Part shown: piece by piece, positions 41,753-49,818 of the stretch | Layout of the letters: each line of letters begins with the position of its first letter | Numbering within the stretch: the stretch's first letter is position 1 | Assembly (NCBI RefSeq): GCF_025574485.1 | Contig: NZ_JAOBPO010000002.1 | Coordinates: 250,501-314,500 of the forward strand | DNA from: Kordiimonas aquimaris | GTDB taxonomy: Bacteria > Pseudomonadota > Alphaproteobacteria > Sphingomonadales > Kordiimonadaceae | Reading direction: 5' to 3' | DNA length: 64,000 bases | The notes under the pieces: model-generated | Seen by the model: only the letters and a program-made list of their open reading frames with translations | Database searches by the model: none | Told to the model about the DNA's origin: nothing | Program-made: the position numbers and the translations under genes

Positions 41753-43330
41753 ATGAAACAAGATCGTCACAAGAGATTATACGACCTTCATTCCTGGGCG
41801 GGTATTTTGCTCGGACTGTTCATCTATGTTGTCTGCTTTTCAGGTACAGTTGCTTTATTTGGCGACGAGTTAGGCCCTTGGGAAAACCCTTCGCTACGGC
41901 TCGCCGTTCCGGAGCGGACGGCTGCGATCAATGAACAATTTAAAGAGTTCGTTGCAGCAACATCCAGTAAGGGAACTTTGACATTTGCACGGCTTGATTT
42001 CCCCCATGACATCGCACCTTATTACATGGCGTTTGCGGGTTACAGCGACGACAGCGGCGAGACCACCTTCATAGAAGAGAAGTGGCACCCTGAAACAGCA
42101 AAATTATTACCGGAGCGCGGTGACGGTCTTTCACACTGGATACTGGATATTCATCGTAAGCTAATGCTGCCAACCACATTGGGGCGCACACTTGTTGGTA
42201 TCGCAGGCGTTGTCATGATGGTGTTAATCATCACCGGTATTTTGATCCACGGTAAGATCATCAAAGATTTTTTCACACTGAGGCTGCAACGATCAGACCG
42301 TTTGAAATGGCAGGACAGTCATAAAGTCCTCGGTATATTTGGTTTGCCGTTTTATATCATGATCTCATTCACAGGGGCATTCCTTGGTGTGGTAACCATC
42401 TTAAGCCCTGTTGTTGCGCTGATTGCTTTTCAGGGAGACACAGAAGCGTTGATTGCCAAGGTCTTGGGCGAACCACCGCAAGCATCTGGTGAAATTGTAC
42501 AAATGTATTCAATGGATCAGGTGCATACACTCAAATTCCCGGGAACAGACATGAAACCGGTTCGGGTGATCGTAGATAACTACGGTGACAAGAATGCCGT
42601 TTACCGTGTTATTTACCCGTCCGAGACAGAGCTGAGTTCTTTTGATCAGGTCACCATCAGTGGTGCTGACGGAACAGCTGTCGATACCGAACTGGATATT
42701 ACCCGCGTTACGGCCGCAAACCGTGTTGTTAATGCGCTTACGCCCCTGCATTATGCGACTTACGGCGGTATATGGCTGAAGTGGATTTATGCGGCACTGG
42801 GTCTGTTTATGACAATCCTGACCGCAACGGGGTTGATGCTGTTTGTAGAACGCCGTTTGCATGGCTCGGAAGGCAAGAAAAGCGATGCGTTCTATGAACG
42901 CTTAAGCCGCATTAACATTGGTGTCTGCATGGGGTTTCCTCTTGCAACCGCAGCATTGTTCTATCTCGATAAACTATACACCGGCGTTGAAGCTGAACGC
43001 ATGTATTGGACTGGCGTGACATATTTCACTGTAGCAATTGGCACCACCGTGTTCTCGTTGTTTCAGCAAGACGGATACCGGAATGTGAAGCAGCTCATGG
43101 CTACACTTGGCATGCTTGTATTATGTATCCCTGTGATAAATGCGATTTATACAGGTGCACAGTTCTGGACTGCCAATTCCGTAGGTGATGTTTTATCAAA
43201 CGGTGTTGATATAAGTACAATAGTGCTTGGTCTGCTTATAGTATTTTCATCAACGCAGATACCTGCCTGCCGTAATGATGAACGCCCACGCTTAAGCGAT
43301 AAAACCATTGGTGCTGTTCCGGCTGAGTAG
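41753..43330 (+). CDS. PepSY-associated TM protein, iron-uptake type
   Basis: 525 residues from ATG 41753 (GAGG upstream, 8 bp after the previous stop); the frame extends farther upstream but overlaps the preceding gene. KRLYDLHSWAGILLGLFIYV and CFSGTVALFGDELGPWENPS are the PepSY_TM start; HWILDIHRKLMLPTTLGRTL is the second conserved block. About six or more membrane helices. FoxB/FegB-like PepSY proteins reduce or release iron from siderophores in the inner membrane; this fits the divergent TonB receptor. Confidence 0.88.
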   Translation: MKQDRHKRLYDLHSWAGILLGLFIYVVCFSGTVALFGDELGPWENPSLRLAVPERTAAINEQFKEFVAATSSKGTLTFARLDFPHDIAPYYMAFAGYSDDSGETTFIEEKWHPETAKLLPERGDGLSHWILDIHRKLMLPTTLGRTLVGIAGVVMMVLIITGILIHGKIIKDFFTLRLQRSDRLKWQDSHKVLGIFGLPFYIMISFTGAFLGVVTILSPVVALIAFQGDTEALIAKVLGEPPQASGEIVQMYSMDQVHTLKFPGTDMKPVRVIVDNYGDKNAVYRVIYPSETELSSFDQVTISGADGTAVDTELDITRVTAANRVVNALTPLHYATYGGIWLKWIYAALGLFMTILTATGLMLFVERRLHGSEGKKSDAFYERLSRINIGVCMGFPLATAALFYLDKLYTGVEAERMYWTGVTYFTVAIGTTVFSLFQQDGYRNVKQLMATLGMLVLCIPVINAIYTGAQFWTANSVGDVLSNGVDISTIVLGLLIVFSSTQIPACRNDERPRLSDKTIGAVPAE

Positions 43331-43384
43331 TTAGTGTCTGGCTGATCTGTGATTTGCATGCATGTTTTATGAAGGTTTGTTCTC

Positions 43385-44017
43385 ATGACGCTTGAAATTA
43401 TCGCTGCCTTTGCTGCCACCTCCATTGTGCTTTCGTTGGCGCCGGGGCCGGATAATATATTTGTGCTGACCCAGTCAGCTATGCATGGCCCGCAGGCCGG
43501 GCTGATGGTAACACTCGGTCTTGCGACCGGTTTGTTGTTTCACACAGCGGCAGTTGTATTTGGCTTGGCGGCACTTATTCAGGTTTCGGTTGCGGCATTC
43601 ACCACGTTGAAGGTTCTGGGTGCTGCTTATTTGATTTATCTTGCATGGAAAAGCTTTCGCGCTGCCCCCATGGAAACTGCGGGCCCGGAGGCAGGAAAGT
43701 CACGCCACATGTCTAGTGCTGCCTATTACAGGCGCGGGATCATCATGAACGCACTGAACCCCAAGGTGTCGATATTCTTTCTGGCTTTCTTGCCGCAGTT
43801 CATCGACCCGGTGGCAGGTAACATTGAAGGACAGATGCTAATCCTTGCCAGTGTGTTTTTTGCCGTAACACTTGTGGTTTTTTCCGTTGTTGCTGTTGTT
43901 GCCGGCAAGTTGGGTGATGCGTTTGCACGCACACCCAAAGTGCAGAATATTATTAATAAAACCGCATCAGCTGTTTTCTTCGGTCTTGCTGCGAAACTGT
44001 TGCTAACAGAGCGCTAA
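43385..44017 (+). CDS. LysE family amino-acid/metabolite exporter
   Basis: 210 residues, six membrane helices. SLAPGPDNIFVLTQSAMHGP is the LysE/RhtB signature, then GLATGLLFHTAAVVFGLAAL, LGAAYLIYLAWKSFR and FLPQFIDP. Exports amino acids or homoserine lactone-like compounds; substrate unknown. Separate from the PepSY gene by 54 bp and ended by the hairpin at 44014. Confidence 0.92.
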   Translation: MTLEIIAAFAATSIVLSLAPGPDNIFVLTQSAMHGPQAGLMVTLGLATGLLFHTAAVVFGLAALIQVSVAAFTTLKVLGAAYLIYLAWKSFRAAPMETAGPEAGKSRHMSSAAYYRRGIIMNALNPKVSIFFLAFLPQFIDPVAGNIEGQMLILASVFFAVTLVVFSVVAVVAGKLGDAFARTPKVQNIINKTASAVFFGLAAKLLLTER

Positions 44018-44045
44018 CCGCCAGTAGCGGTTAGTCTGTTTCTTG
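44014..44045 (+). terminator. Terminator after the LysE gene
   Basis: CTAACCGC and GCGGTTAG form an 8-bp perfect stem with a 5-nt loop, followed by TCTGTTTCTTG. The stem overlaps the stop codon. Confidence 0.65.
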
Positions 44046-44054
44046 ATGTATAGA

Positions 44055-45203
44055 TTAGCTGTTCAGAGTGTTGCTCAGTCTTTTCGCCTGATCTGCAAGC
44101 CCTGTTGCGACGCTTAAAACATCGCCCGAGATGGTGTTTACTTGGCTGACATTACCATTTACTTCAGTAATGTTGCTGGTCACCTCGTTTACATCAATGG
44201 ACACTTCTTCTACATTGCGGGCAATTTCCTGTGTTGCTGCGCCTTGCTCTTCAACCGCTGCTGCGATGGATGATGAATACTCATTGAGTGTACCAATGGT
44301 TTTGCCAATGCCGGTTATGGATGCCACAGCAGTTTCTGTCACGGTTTGAATTTCGGTAACCTGTGATTGGATGTCTTGTGTTGCCTTGGCTGTTTCAACG
44401 GCCAGACCTTTCACCTCGGAGGCCACAACGGAAAAGCCTCTGCCAGCTTCACCTGCGCGTGCAGCTTCAATTGTGGCGTTTAGGGCAAGCAAATTGGTTT
44501 GGCGGGCAATGTCGTTAATCAATCCGACAACCTGTTCAATTTGCTTTGAAGCCTGGGATAAGCTGTTGACAATCTCGTTAGTTCTTTCTGCCTCTTGCAC
44601 AGCATCGCGTGCCATTTCTGTTGATTTGGACACTTGCTGATTAATTTCATGGATGGAGGCGTTCAGTTCTTCAGCAGCAGCTGCAACTGTGTGTACATTT
44701 GATCCTGCTTTTTCAGCAGAGATAGCAACAGCCTTGGTTTTTTCTGTCGTTGAGCCAACAGTGCCTGTCAATCCGGTGGCACTTTCGTTCAAGGTGTCTG
44801 CCGCTGATGTGATTTCGTTAACAATTCCGCTGAATTGTCCCATCTTTTCAGCGATGCCGTCTGCTGCGCTGTTTATCTCACGCGAAGCATCGCCGTATGC
44901 ACCAAGCATGCCTTGCGTTGTGATACGCCTGAAGTATTGGTTCTTGGCAACGAAATGTAGTGATGCTGTCGACTCGCGGACATATGCGTCAGCCCTGTCG
45001 ATCATCTCGTTGACGCGGTTACACAAATCGCGCTCGAGGCCTTCATTAAGAGTGATTCCGCTGATGCGGTTTTCATAATTACCACGGGACACATTGGTCA
45101 CAACCGCCAGAATTTCTTTTAACTTTTCTGTACTAACCGCCGCGTCGGATTGTGCAAAATTTTCAGGGGACATGTGCATTGTTTGATCATCCATATCAGT
45201 CAT
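44055..45203 (-). CDS. Soluble methyl-accepting chemotaxis protein, partner of the PAS protein
   Basis: 382 residues with no membrane helix. Signalling core: [20 protein letters not shown], then AGRGFSVVASEVKGLAVETA and [21 protein letters not shown]-terminal 110 residues form a HAMP-like/helical region (LKEILAVVTNVSRGNYENRI). Its start overlaps the end of the PAS gene by 8 bp, so it is translated with it. Together they have the parts of an Aer-type aerotaxis receptor. Confidence 0.9.
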   Translation of the reverse strand: MTDMDDQTMHMSPENFAQSDAAVSTEKLKEILAVVTNVSRGNYENRISGITLNEGLERDLCNRVNEMIDRADAYVRESTASLHFVAKNQYFRRITTQGMLGAYGDASREINSAADGIAEKMGQFSGIVNEITSAADTLNESATGLTGTVGSTTEKTKAVAISAEKAGSNVHTVAAAAEELNASIHEINQQVSKSTEMARDAVQEAERTNEIVNSLSQASKQIEQVVGLINDIARQTNLLALNATIEAARAGEAGRGFSVVASEVKGLAVETAKATQDIQSQVTEIQTVTETAVASITGIGKTIGTLNEYSSSIAAAVEEQGAATQEIARNVEEVSIDVNEVTSNITEVNGNVSQVNTISGDVLSVATGLADQAKRLSNTLNS

Positions 45204-45717
45204 CCTTTTTCAAGTCGGCGACAAATTCGTCGTAGCTCATTCCGAGGTCAGCCAGTTTGGCTTTGAAAGTGGCCACAGACTGCTGCAAGCCTTCTTTTTT
45301 GCTGCTGTTGCTCGCTTCGATGGCCAGCATTTCGTCGTAGAGCGGAATGATTTTTCCCGTGATTGTGGCAGCGCTGGGCACACGGCGCGTGGAGTGATAT
45401 CCAACAATGGCACCACCGCGAAAGCTAGGTGTTACATGTGCGTTTACCCAGTAATGATCACCGGACTTGGTTGAGTTAACCACATAGGCGAATATTTCGT
45501 TGCCTGATTTGATCGTGGACCACAACATCTCGAATACGGCACGCGGCATATTAGGGTGTCGGATGACATTATGTTGCTTGCCGATGAGCTCATGCTCTTC
45601 GTAATTGGAAACTTCCATAAATGTATGATTTACGTATGTGAGGCGTCCATCGAGGTCTGTTTTACTAACGATCAGGTCATCTCTGTCAAAGAAAACCTCT
45701 TGCCCTATAAAGTTCAT
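45196..45717 (-). CDS. Aer-like PAS domain protein
   Basis: 173 residues. One PAS domain: DLIVSKTDLDGRLTYVNHTF, MEVSNYEEHELIGKQHNVIR, HPNMPRAVFEMLWSTIKSGN, KSGDHYWVNAHVTPSF. This is the FAD-binding Aer-PAS type (RHPNMPxxxF). The C-terminal 45 residues are helical. In Aer this PAS is fused to the MCP; here it is separate, overlapping the MCP gene by 8 bp. Confidence 0.9.
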   Translation of the reverse strand: MNFIGQEVFFDRDDLIVSKTDLDGRLTYVNHTFMEVSNYEEHELIGKQHNVIRHPNMPRAVFEMLWSTIKSGNEIFAYVVNSTKSGDHYWVNAHVTPSFRGGAIVGYHSTRRVPSAATITGKIIPLYDEMLAIEASNSSKKEGLQQSVATFKAKLADLGMSYDEFVADLKKDD

Positions 45718-45853
45718 GTTCTGCCCTTCGACGACCCCCGTCGATAAACATTGGTTTACGTATCACTGGTTAAAAAATTGCTAATTATATTAATGAATTA
45801 CAAAGTTCCTCTAAAATTTTGATAGTGTTTTTTGGATACTAATTGAGGTGTAT

Positions 45854-45958
45854 TTGAACAACCGAATTGTACAAAACACGGCGGCAATATTGGCCACCGT
45901 GTCCATTTTTTGCGCAATATCATGGGGCGCTTATAATGGCTTTTCGCATCAGTTTTAA
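45854..45958 (+). CDS. 34-residue single-pass membrane peptide
   Basis: TTG start with GAGG 5 nt upstream; encodes MNNRIVQNTAAILATVSIFC followed by AISWGAYNGFSHQF. The middle is a perfect membrane helix and the peptide ends 4 bp inside the convergent zincin gene end. No family recognised. Composition and ribosome site support it as a real small membrane protein. Confidence 0.5.
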   Translation: MNNRIVQNTAAILATVSIFCAISWGAYNGFSHQF

Positions 45959-47928
45959 GGTGTGCTGCGCAACTGCCCTGAATTAACTGCATCAATATAT
46001 TCAGCAAAATCCCATTCGCGCCGTGCATTAAGCCCTGAAGGTTTCAGTATAGACTTTCGGGTCAGGTGGCTCATCGCATTGCGGTTGGGGCTGTGCTGCC
46101 AACTGTATTTCCCAATGTTCAACGTTCCGGCATTCCGCCCAAGGGCGTGAATTAACTCATGGCTTAATACATAAGGATCATCAGCATCAACGGCGTGCAT
46201 GGCAATTGCATTTCGTCTGGTAATGGCAAGGCTTGCCTCTGTTGGACGCGATGCCTGCACGTAGCCTTTGCTGTTGCGGTCAACGACACGATCCATGAAA
46301 ATGACGGCTAGTGCCCCTTTGTTTGGCAGTGCTTTGCGGGTTGCTGCTTCCAGGTTCAGCAGCGCTGTATGGCCTCTGCCAACATAGCCACCAGTTATAC
46401 CTTTGCCTGTTGTGCTCGGTAAAGATTTTATCCATTTTTTATAGTTCTCAAGCACCTTATGGTCAGGCTTTAACTCTGGTGGATCAACACGGTGAAATGT
46501 CAGATACACGCAGTATTGTGCATACCACCGGATGGCCCGTTTGATGGCGTCTTCAATGCGCGGCGGGGTCCAGGCGAAGTCGTCGAAAGGCCCCATGAAT
46601 GCATCAAGGCCAACTTTTATGTACATGCGAGGAGATGTCCGTGCCACCGTGAAGTACACATCAGCATACATGGCGGGCAGGCGGGTGTAATCCATGCGGG
46701 CATCAGGTCCCGGCAGGCCGGGTTTAACGCGCCGGCGGATGGGTGCGTTATAATAGCTCCGGTAGTTAAAGCCGAAGGTTTCCACGAAATCGGTGCTGCA
46801 TGTTTTTGTGCGGTATTTCAATGGTACGTATTCGCTTGGTGTGAATGTTTTTTTCACTTCGTCTGTTGGTGGCTTGAAGCGAGGCGGAATTGGCGGTTTA
46901 ACGGGGTCAGGTTTTTCCTGCGTACCGGGAACGTCAGGCTTCTTGGGTTGCTTCGGTTTCGGTATGGGGCGTGGACGCGGTGCAGGATACCGGTAGGTGC
47001 CACCGTTCGGGTGCCAAAACCATCCGTTGTATGATCCTCTTAAGATTGGTGTGTCAGGGGTAGCTAATACCACCTCTCGCGGTGTATCCGGGTAGTGGTG
47101 CACACTTCCATCCGGATGCCAGAACCACCCATTGTATGGCCCGCTGGGTAAATGGTTGCGCTCTATGCCTTGTTCGGTTTTTAAGGCATGGCTTTCACCA
47201 TTGCTGTCTTCCATCAAAAGCACACCGGCTTGATTGGCGACAATAACCTGTGTTCGCCGTGTTTCGGTTTCCATGTCAAATATGGTGGCTTCGAACGCCC
47301 ATGTATTGTCAGTTTCAATGGTGATGGCATCAAGGCCGGTTTGACCTCTTATCAGCTGGCTGCCTGTTGGCAGGGGGGTGTACAGTGCAGCCCAGTTTAC
47401 AAGGTTTTGGTCTCCCGCAATTTCCTGCAATGCGTTTTGGGCCTGCTGGTAAGCCTGTTGTCGGGCCAAAAATATGGTTGGTACAGTTACTTCAAGTTGA
47501 ATGGGCGGGAAAGTGTATTCGCCTAATGTAAGGGAAAGCTGAACAGGGCCGGGCCTCGTGTCTTTCGGGATTTCAACAGATAAAATAGAGAGGTTGCCTG
47601 GGCGGTTTGGTATACGAGCGAGTGAGGCAACGATGGGCTGTGGTTCCGACCAGCTTCCCTCATTTGTGGTTTGCTGCAGTGCGGCGCGCGGCACACGCGC
47701 AGCCGATTGTACATTATGCTGAAAAACAAAATGAAGAGGCCTGCCAGCCAACGGTGCCCCGTTCCATTCCAATGTTATTGTGTTTTGTGTTGTTGATATG
47801 TTGCTGACAACATCAAGTAGAACAACGGCTTCGTCCAAAGGGGGTGCTTTGCTGACTGGCTCTGGCAATTCGATGCAGGCGGCAACACCAAATATACCAA
47901 GTGAGAGTAATCGGAAAATAAACCGCAT
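45955..47928 (-). CDS. Zincin-like lipoprotein with GWFWHP repeats
   Basis: 657 residues from ATG 47928, which gives a lipoprotein signal (RLLSLGIFGVAACIELPEP, Cys at about 17); the frame runs on to 48030. Two tandem repeats near the middle, YNGWFWHPDGSVHHYP and YNGWFWHPNGGTYRYP, precede a Pro/Lys-rich linker (RPRPIPKPKQPKKPDVPG). Near the C-terminus, DPYVLSHELIHALGRNAG is an HExxH zinc site and a downstream His (SWQHSPNRNAMSH, with a Met-turn-like NAMSH) may be the third ligand. Probably a cell-surface metallopeptidase; family not identified. Confidence 0.75.
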   Translation of the reverse strand: MRFIFRLLSLGIFGVAACIELPEPVSKAPPLDEAVVLLDVVSNISTTQNTITLEWNGAPLAGRPLHFVFQHNVQSAARVPRAALQQTTNEGSWSEPQPIVASLARIPNRPGNLSILSVEIPKDTRPGPVQLSLTLGEYTFPPIQLEVTVPTIFLARQQAYQQAQNALQEIAGDQNLVNWAALYTPLPTGSQLIRGQTGLDAITIETDNTWAFEATIFDMETETRRTQVIVANQAGVLLMEDSNGESHALKTEQGIERNHLPSGPYNGWFWHPDGSVHHYPDTPREVVLATPDTPILRGSYNGWFWHPNGGTYRYPAPRPRPIPKPKQPKKPDVPGTQEKPDPVKPPIPPRFKPPTDEVKKTFTPSEYVPLKYRTKTCSTDFVETFGFNYRSYYNAPIRRRVKPGLPGPDARMDYTRLPAMYADVYFTVARTSPRMYIKVGLDAFMGPFDDFAWTPPRIEDAIKRAIRWYAQYCVYLTFHRVDPPELKPDHKVLENYKKWIKSLPSTTGKGITGGYVGRGHTALLNLEAATRKALPNKGALAVIFMDRVVDRNSKGYVQASRPTEASLAITRRNAIAMHAVDADDPYVLSHELIHALGRNAGTLNIGKYSWQHSPNRNAMSHLTRKSILKPSGLNARREWDFAEYIDAVNSGQLRSTP

Positions 47929-48101
47929 AGACCTTTGGATATGTTGAGTAAAACCTGCTTTGCCACTTAAACGGCAGTGCTTTGCGTTTTGATTTTGTGT
48001 CATCAGTCTGCTCCCCATGTGCCCCCGCACAGCAACACTATAGCAGATATTCTAGTATAAATTGTAAAATAGTGATGTTGGTGTGCGCGGCATTAATGGC
48101 A

Positions 48102-48779
48102 TCAGCTGGCTGTTGTGCGTAAAATATTGGCAAGGCGAGCAAGGCCTGCATCAATCATAAAGGCACCGCGATCATCGTGTGCTGCGAGAAAACTGCACCG
48201 AACATCAACCAGAATAATCATGTAGCGCTTTAGTATTGCTCTGGGCGATTCCTCTAACGTGTCCAGTGTGTGCGTGCGTTCAGGGGCACACCAGTTCAGG
48301 ATCATTGTATCCGGTATAGTCGGGGAGAGCCGTTTTGCGTGCCGCCAATGCTGGCGGCGGCATGTGCGTCTGATGTGCAGCACTGACATTGCCAGTGCTG
48401 ATGGACCACCTGTGCTGCATCTCGTGCGCGTGTGCGCTCCAAGCGGCAGTTTTCTGACATTCGGGCTGGATGAACGGGGAGGGGCGGGGAAGCACCCATG
48501 CCTGTTGCCAGCGCGGTGGCCTTTATGGGTGTATACGCTGTCGCATATTACACCGCGTACATCATCAGGGAGCATATATTGGCTCTCCCCTTCTTTTTGT
48601 CGGCGGGTTACGCCGTCCCGCACCGGCTGTTGCGCGCGGTGCTTTTGGGTCAACTGTCGAATGAACAAGCCTTTGCCGCCTTGGGGGTTTCGTTTGAAAC
48701 GTGGTGGCCGTGCGGTCCGGTATTCCTGCGAATACGTTTTGAGCAGGGTCTTGTCAGTGTGGCTGATTGTTCGTGTCAA
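48102..48779 (-). CDS. Ambiguous prophage early-left frame(s)
   Basis: One open frame of 225 codons (TTG start) faces left from an operator at 48830. Its first two thirds are Arg/Pro-rich and not convincingly coding. The last part (67 codons from ATG 48305: MILNWCAPERTHTLDTLEES ... LARLANILRTTAS) looks real. In another frame, MSENCRLERTRARDAAQVVH (ATG 48460) ends with a TGA that overlaps ATG 48305 as ATGA, so the true genes may be two coupled small proteins, 48302-48460 and 48102-48305. No family recognised. Confidence 0.35.
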   Translation of the reverse strand: MTRTISHTDKTLLKTYSQEYRTARPPRFKRNPQGGKGLFIRQLTQKHRAQQPVRDGVTRRQKEGESQYMLPDDVRGVICDSVYTHKGHRAGNRHGCFPAPPRSSSPNVRKLPLGAHTRTRCSTGGPSALAMSVLHIRRTCRRQHWRHAKRLSPTIPDTMILNWCAPERTHTLDTLEESPRAILKRYMIILVDVRCSFLAAHDDRGAFMIDAGLARLANILRTTAS

Positions 48780-48848
48780 TCTGCTGGATACTGTGCGCCA
48801 ACCTGTTCATCGATGTTGTGTGACTATTATTACGAAAAACGTAAATAA
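48498..48848 (+). CDS. Alternative plus-strand membrane ORF in the same block
   Basis: 116 residues with a hydrophobic start (MPVASAVAFMGVYAVAYYTA) and an HTH-like stretch (LLRAVLLGQLSNEQAFAALG). It overlaps the minus-strand frame, so at most one is real. It has no clear ribosome site and its 3' end runs into the operator at 48830, which argues against it. Confidence 0.2.
   Translation: MPVASAVAFMGVYAVAYYTAYIIREHILALPFFLSAGYAVPHRLLRAVLLGQLSNEQAFAALGVSFETWWPCGPVFLRIRFEQGLVSVADCSCQSAGYCAPTCSSMLCDYYYEKRK
48830..48844. promoter_or_regulatory. Prophage operator copy (TTACG-N5-CGTAA)
   Basis: TTACGAAAAACGTAA, identical to the site at 53669. It lies 51 bp upstream of the minus-strand start at 48779. 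On the minus strand TTACTT and TAATAG flank it with 18-bp spacing, like the 50617 site. Confidence 0.65.
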
Positions 48849-48915
48849 AGTAAAGAACGAAAATTACGAAATATGAAATTAGTACGGTAATCTTTGAAGG
48901 GAGGAAGTGACGTTT

Positions 48916-49818
48916 TTATTTGCCCGGGTTATTCGGATCGTTTGCTGACAGCGTTTTGGCAACGCGGAAGCCATGGCTAGTGCTGTATTGATGATTGCCC
49001 CTAACACCTGCACCATCACCTCTCTGGCTGGAGTAGATGATACGCGCGGGGTTAGACCATGTGCCGCCTCGCTTCATGCGCCCCTTGCAATCCGACCCTT
49101 CTGTCCAAACGCTGCCGTCTGTTGGTGCGCCGTCATAGTTCAGGTGAAAACAATCATCTACTATTTCAGAAACGTTGCCGTGTACGTCATGTATGCCGAA
49201 AGCATTTGGTGGGTAACTGCCAACCGGCATGGTTTTCTTTTCCCAGTTTCCCGTTCTTCGTATTTGGCTTGTGCCTTTTGTCAGGAAATTAGCCTGCTGG
49301 TCAGTAATAGTATTGCCAGTGCTGTATTTGGTTGTTGTGCCAGCGCGCGCCATATATTCCCACTCTGCTTCGGACAGTAAGCGATAGCCACCGCTGGTTT
49401 TGCTGTTCAGCCATGCCAGATATGTTTGAATATGATCCCATGATACTTTGAATACGGGGTAACCTGACCGGCCCCATGTGTGCGTGTGTGCTTTGTTGTC
49501 CCACCCAATATGACTGGGTCTGTAACCATCGCAGCCGTCATCTTCGACACACGCATCCCACTCATCAAAGGTTACCTCAAACTTACCCACTGCAAGCGGG
49601 TAACCAATGGTCACTTTATGTATGGGGGTGGTTACATGTTTTGTAATAGGGTTCCAGCTACTACCCATCATGAATGTTCCGGGTGGGATAACTACCATTT
49701 CTGGGCAAACATCGCAGTCCTGAAATACTGTTCCAGGCTTGTGGCCTTGAGTCGTTTCTTCTGCGTTCAAGAAGCTGGTCAGTATAATGTAGACCGTGCT
49801 GTATAGGAGCGTGCGCAT
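48916..49818 (-). CDS. Secreted SUMF1/FGE-fold protein, probable lysogenic conversion gene
   Basis: 300 residues from ATG 49818, overlapping the repressor stop (TGATG); the frame extends to 49860 but inside the repressor gene. Signal peptide 1-20 (LLYSTVYIILTSFLNAEE). SUMF1-type motifs: EMVVIPPGTFMMGSSWNP, VGKFEVTFDEWDACVEDDG, RLLSEAEWEYMARAG, GIHDVHGNVSEIVDD, RGGTWSNPARIIYSSQRGDG, GFRVAK. The paired Cys of true formylglycine-generating enzymes is not at the C-terminal motif, so this is likely a binding or other enzyme variant. Expressed with the repressor, hence in the lysogen. Confidence 0.85.
   Translation of the reverse strand: MRTLLYSTVYIILTSFLNAEETTQGHKPGTVFQDCDVCPEMVVIPPGTFMMGSSWNPITKHVTTPIHKVTIGYPLAVGKFEVTFDEWDACVEDDGCDGYRPSHIGWDNKAHTHTWGRSGYPVFKVSWDHIQTYLAWLNSKTSGGYRLLSEAEWEYMARAGTTTKYSTGNTITDQQANFLTKGTSQIRRTGNWEKKTMPVGSYPPNAFGIHDVHGNVSEIVDDCFHLNYDGAPTDGSVWTEGSDCKGRMKRGGTWSNPARIIYSSQRGDGAGVRGNHQYSTSHGFRVAKTLSANDPNNPGK

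Noticed and set aside
48916-49818. Diversity-generating retroelement target at the SUMF1 gene
   Set aside because: No reverse transcriptase or template repeat was seen in the window; only the fold is suggestive.
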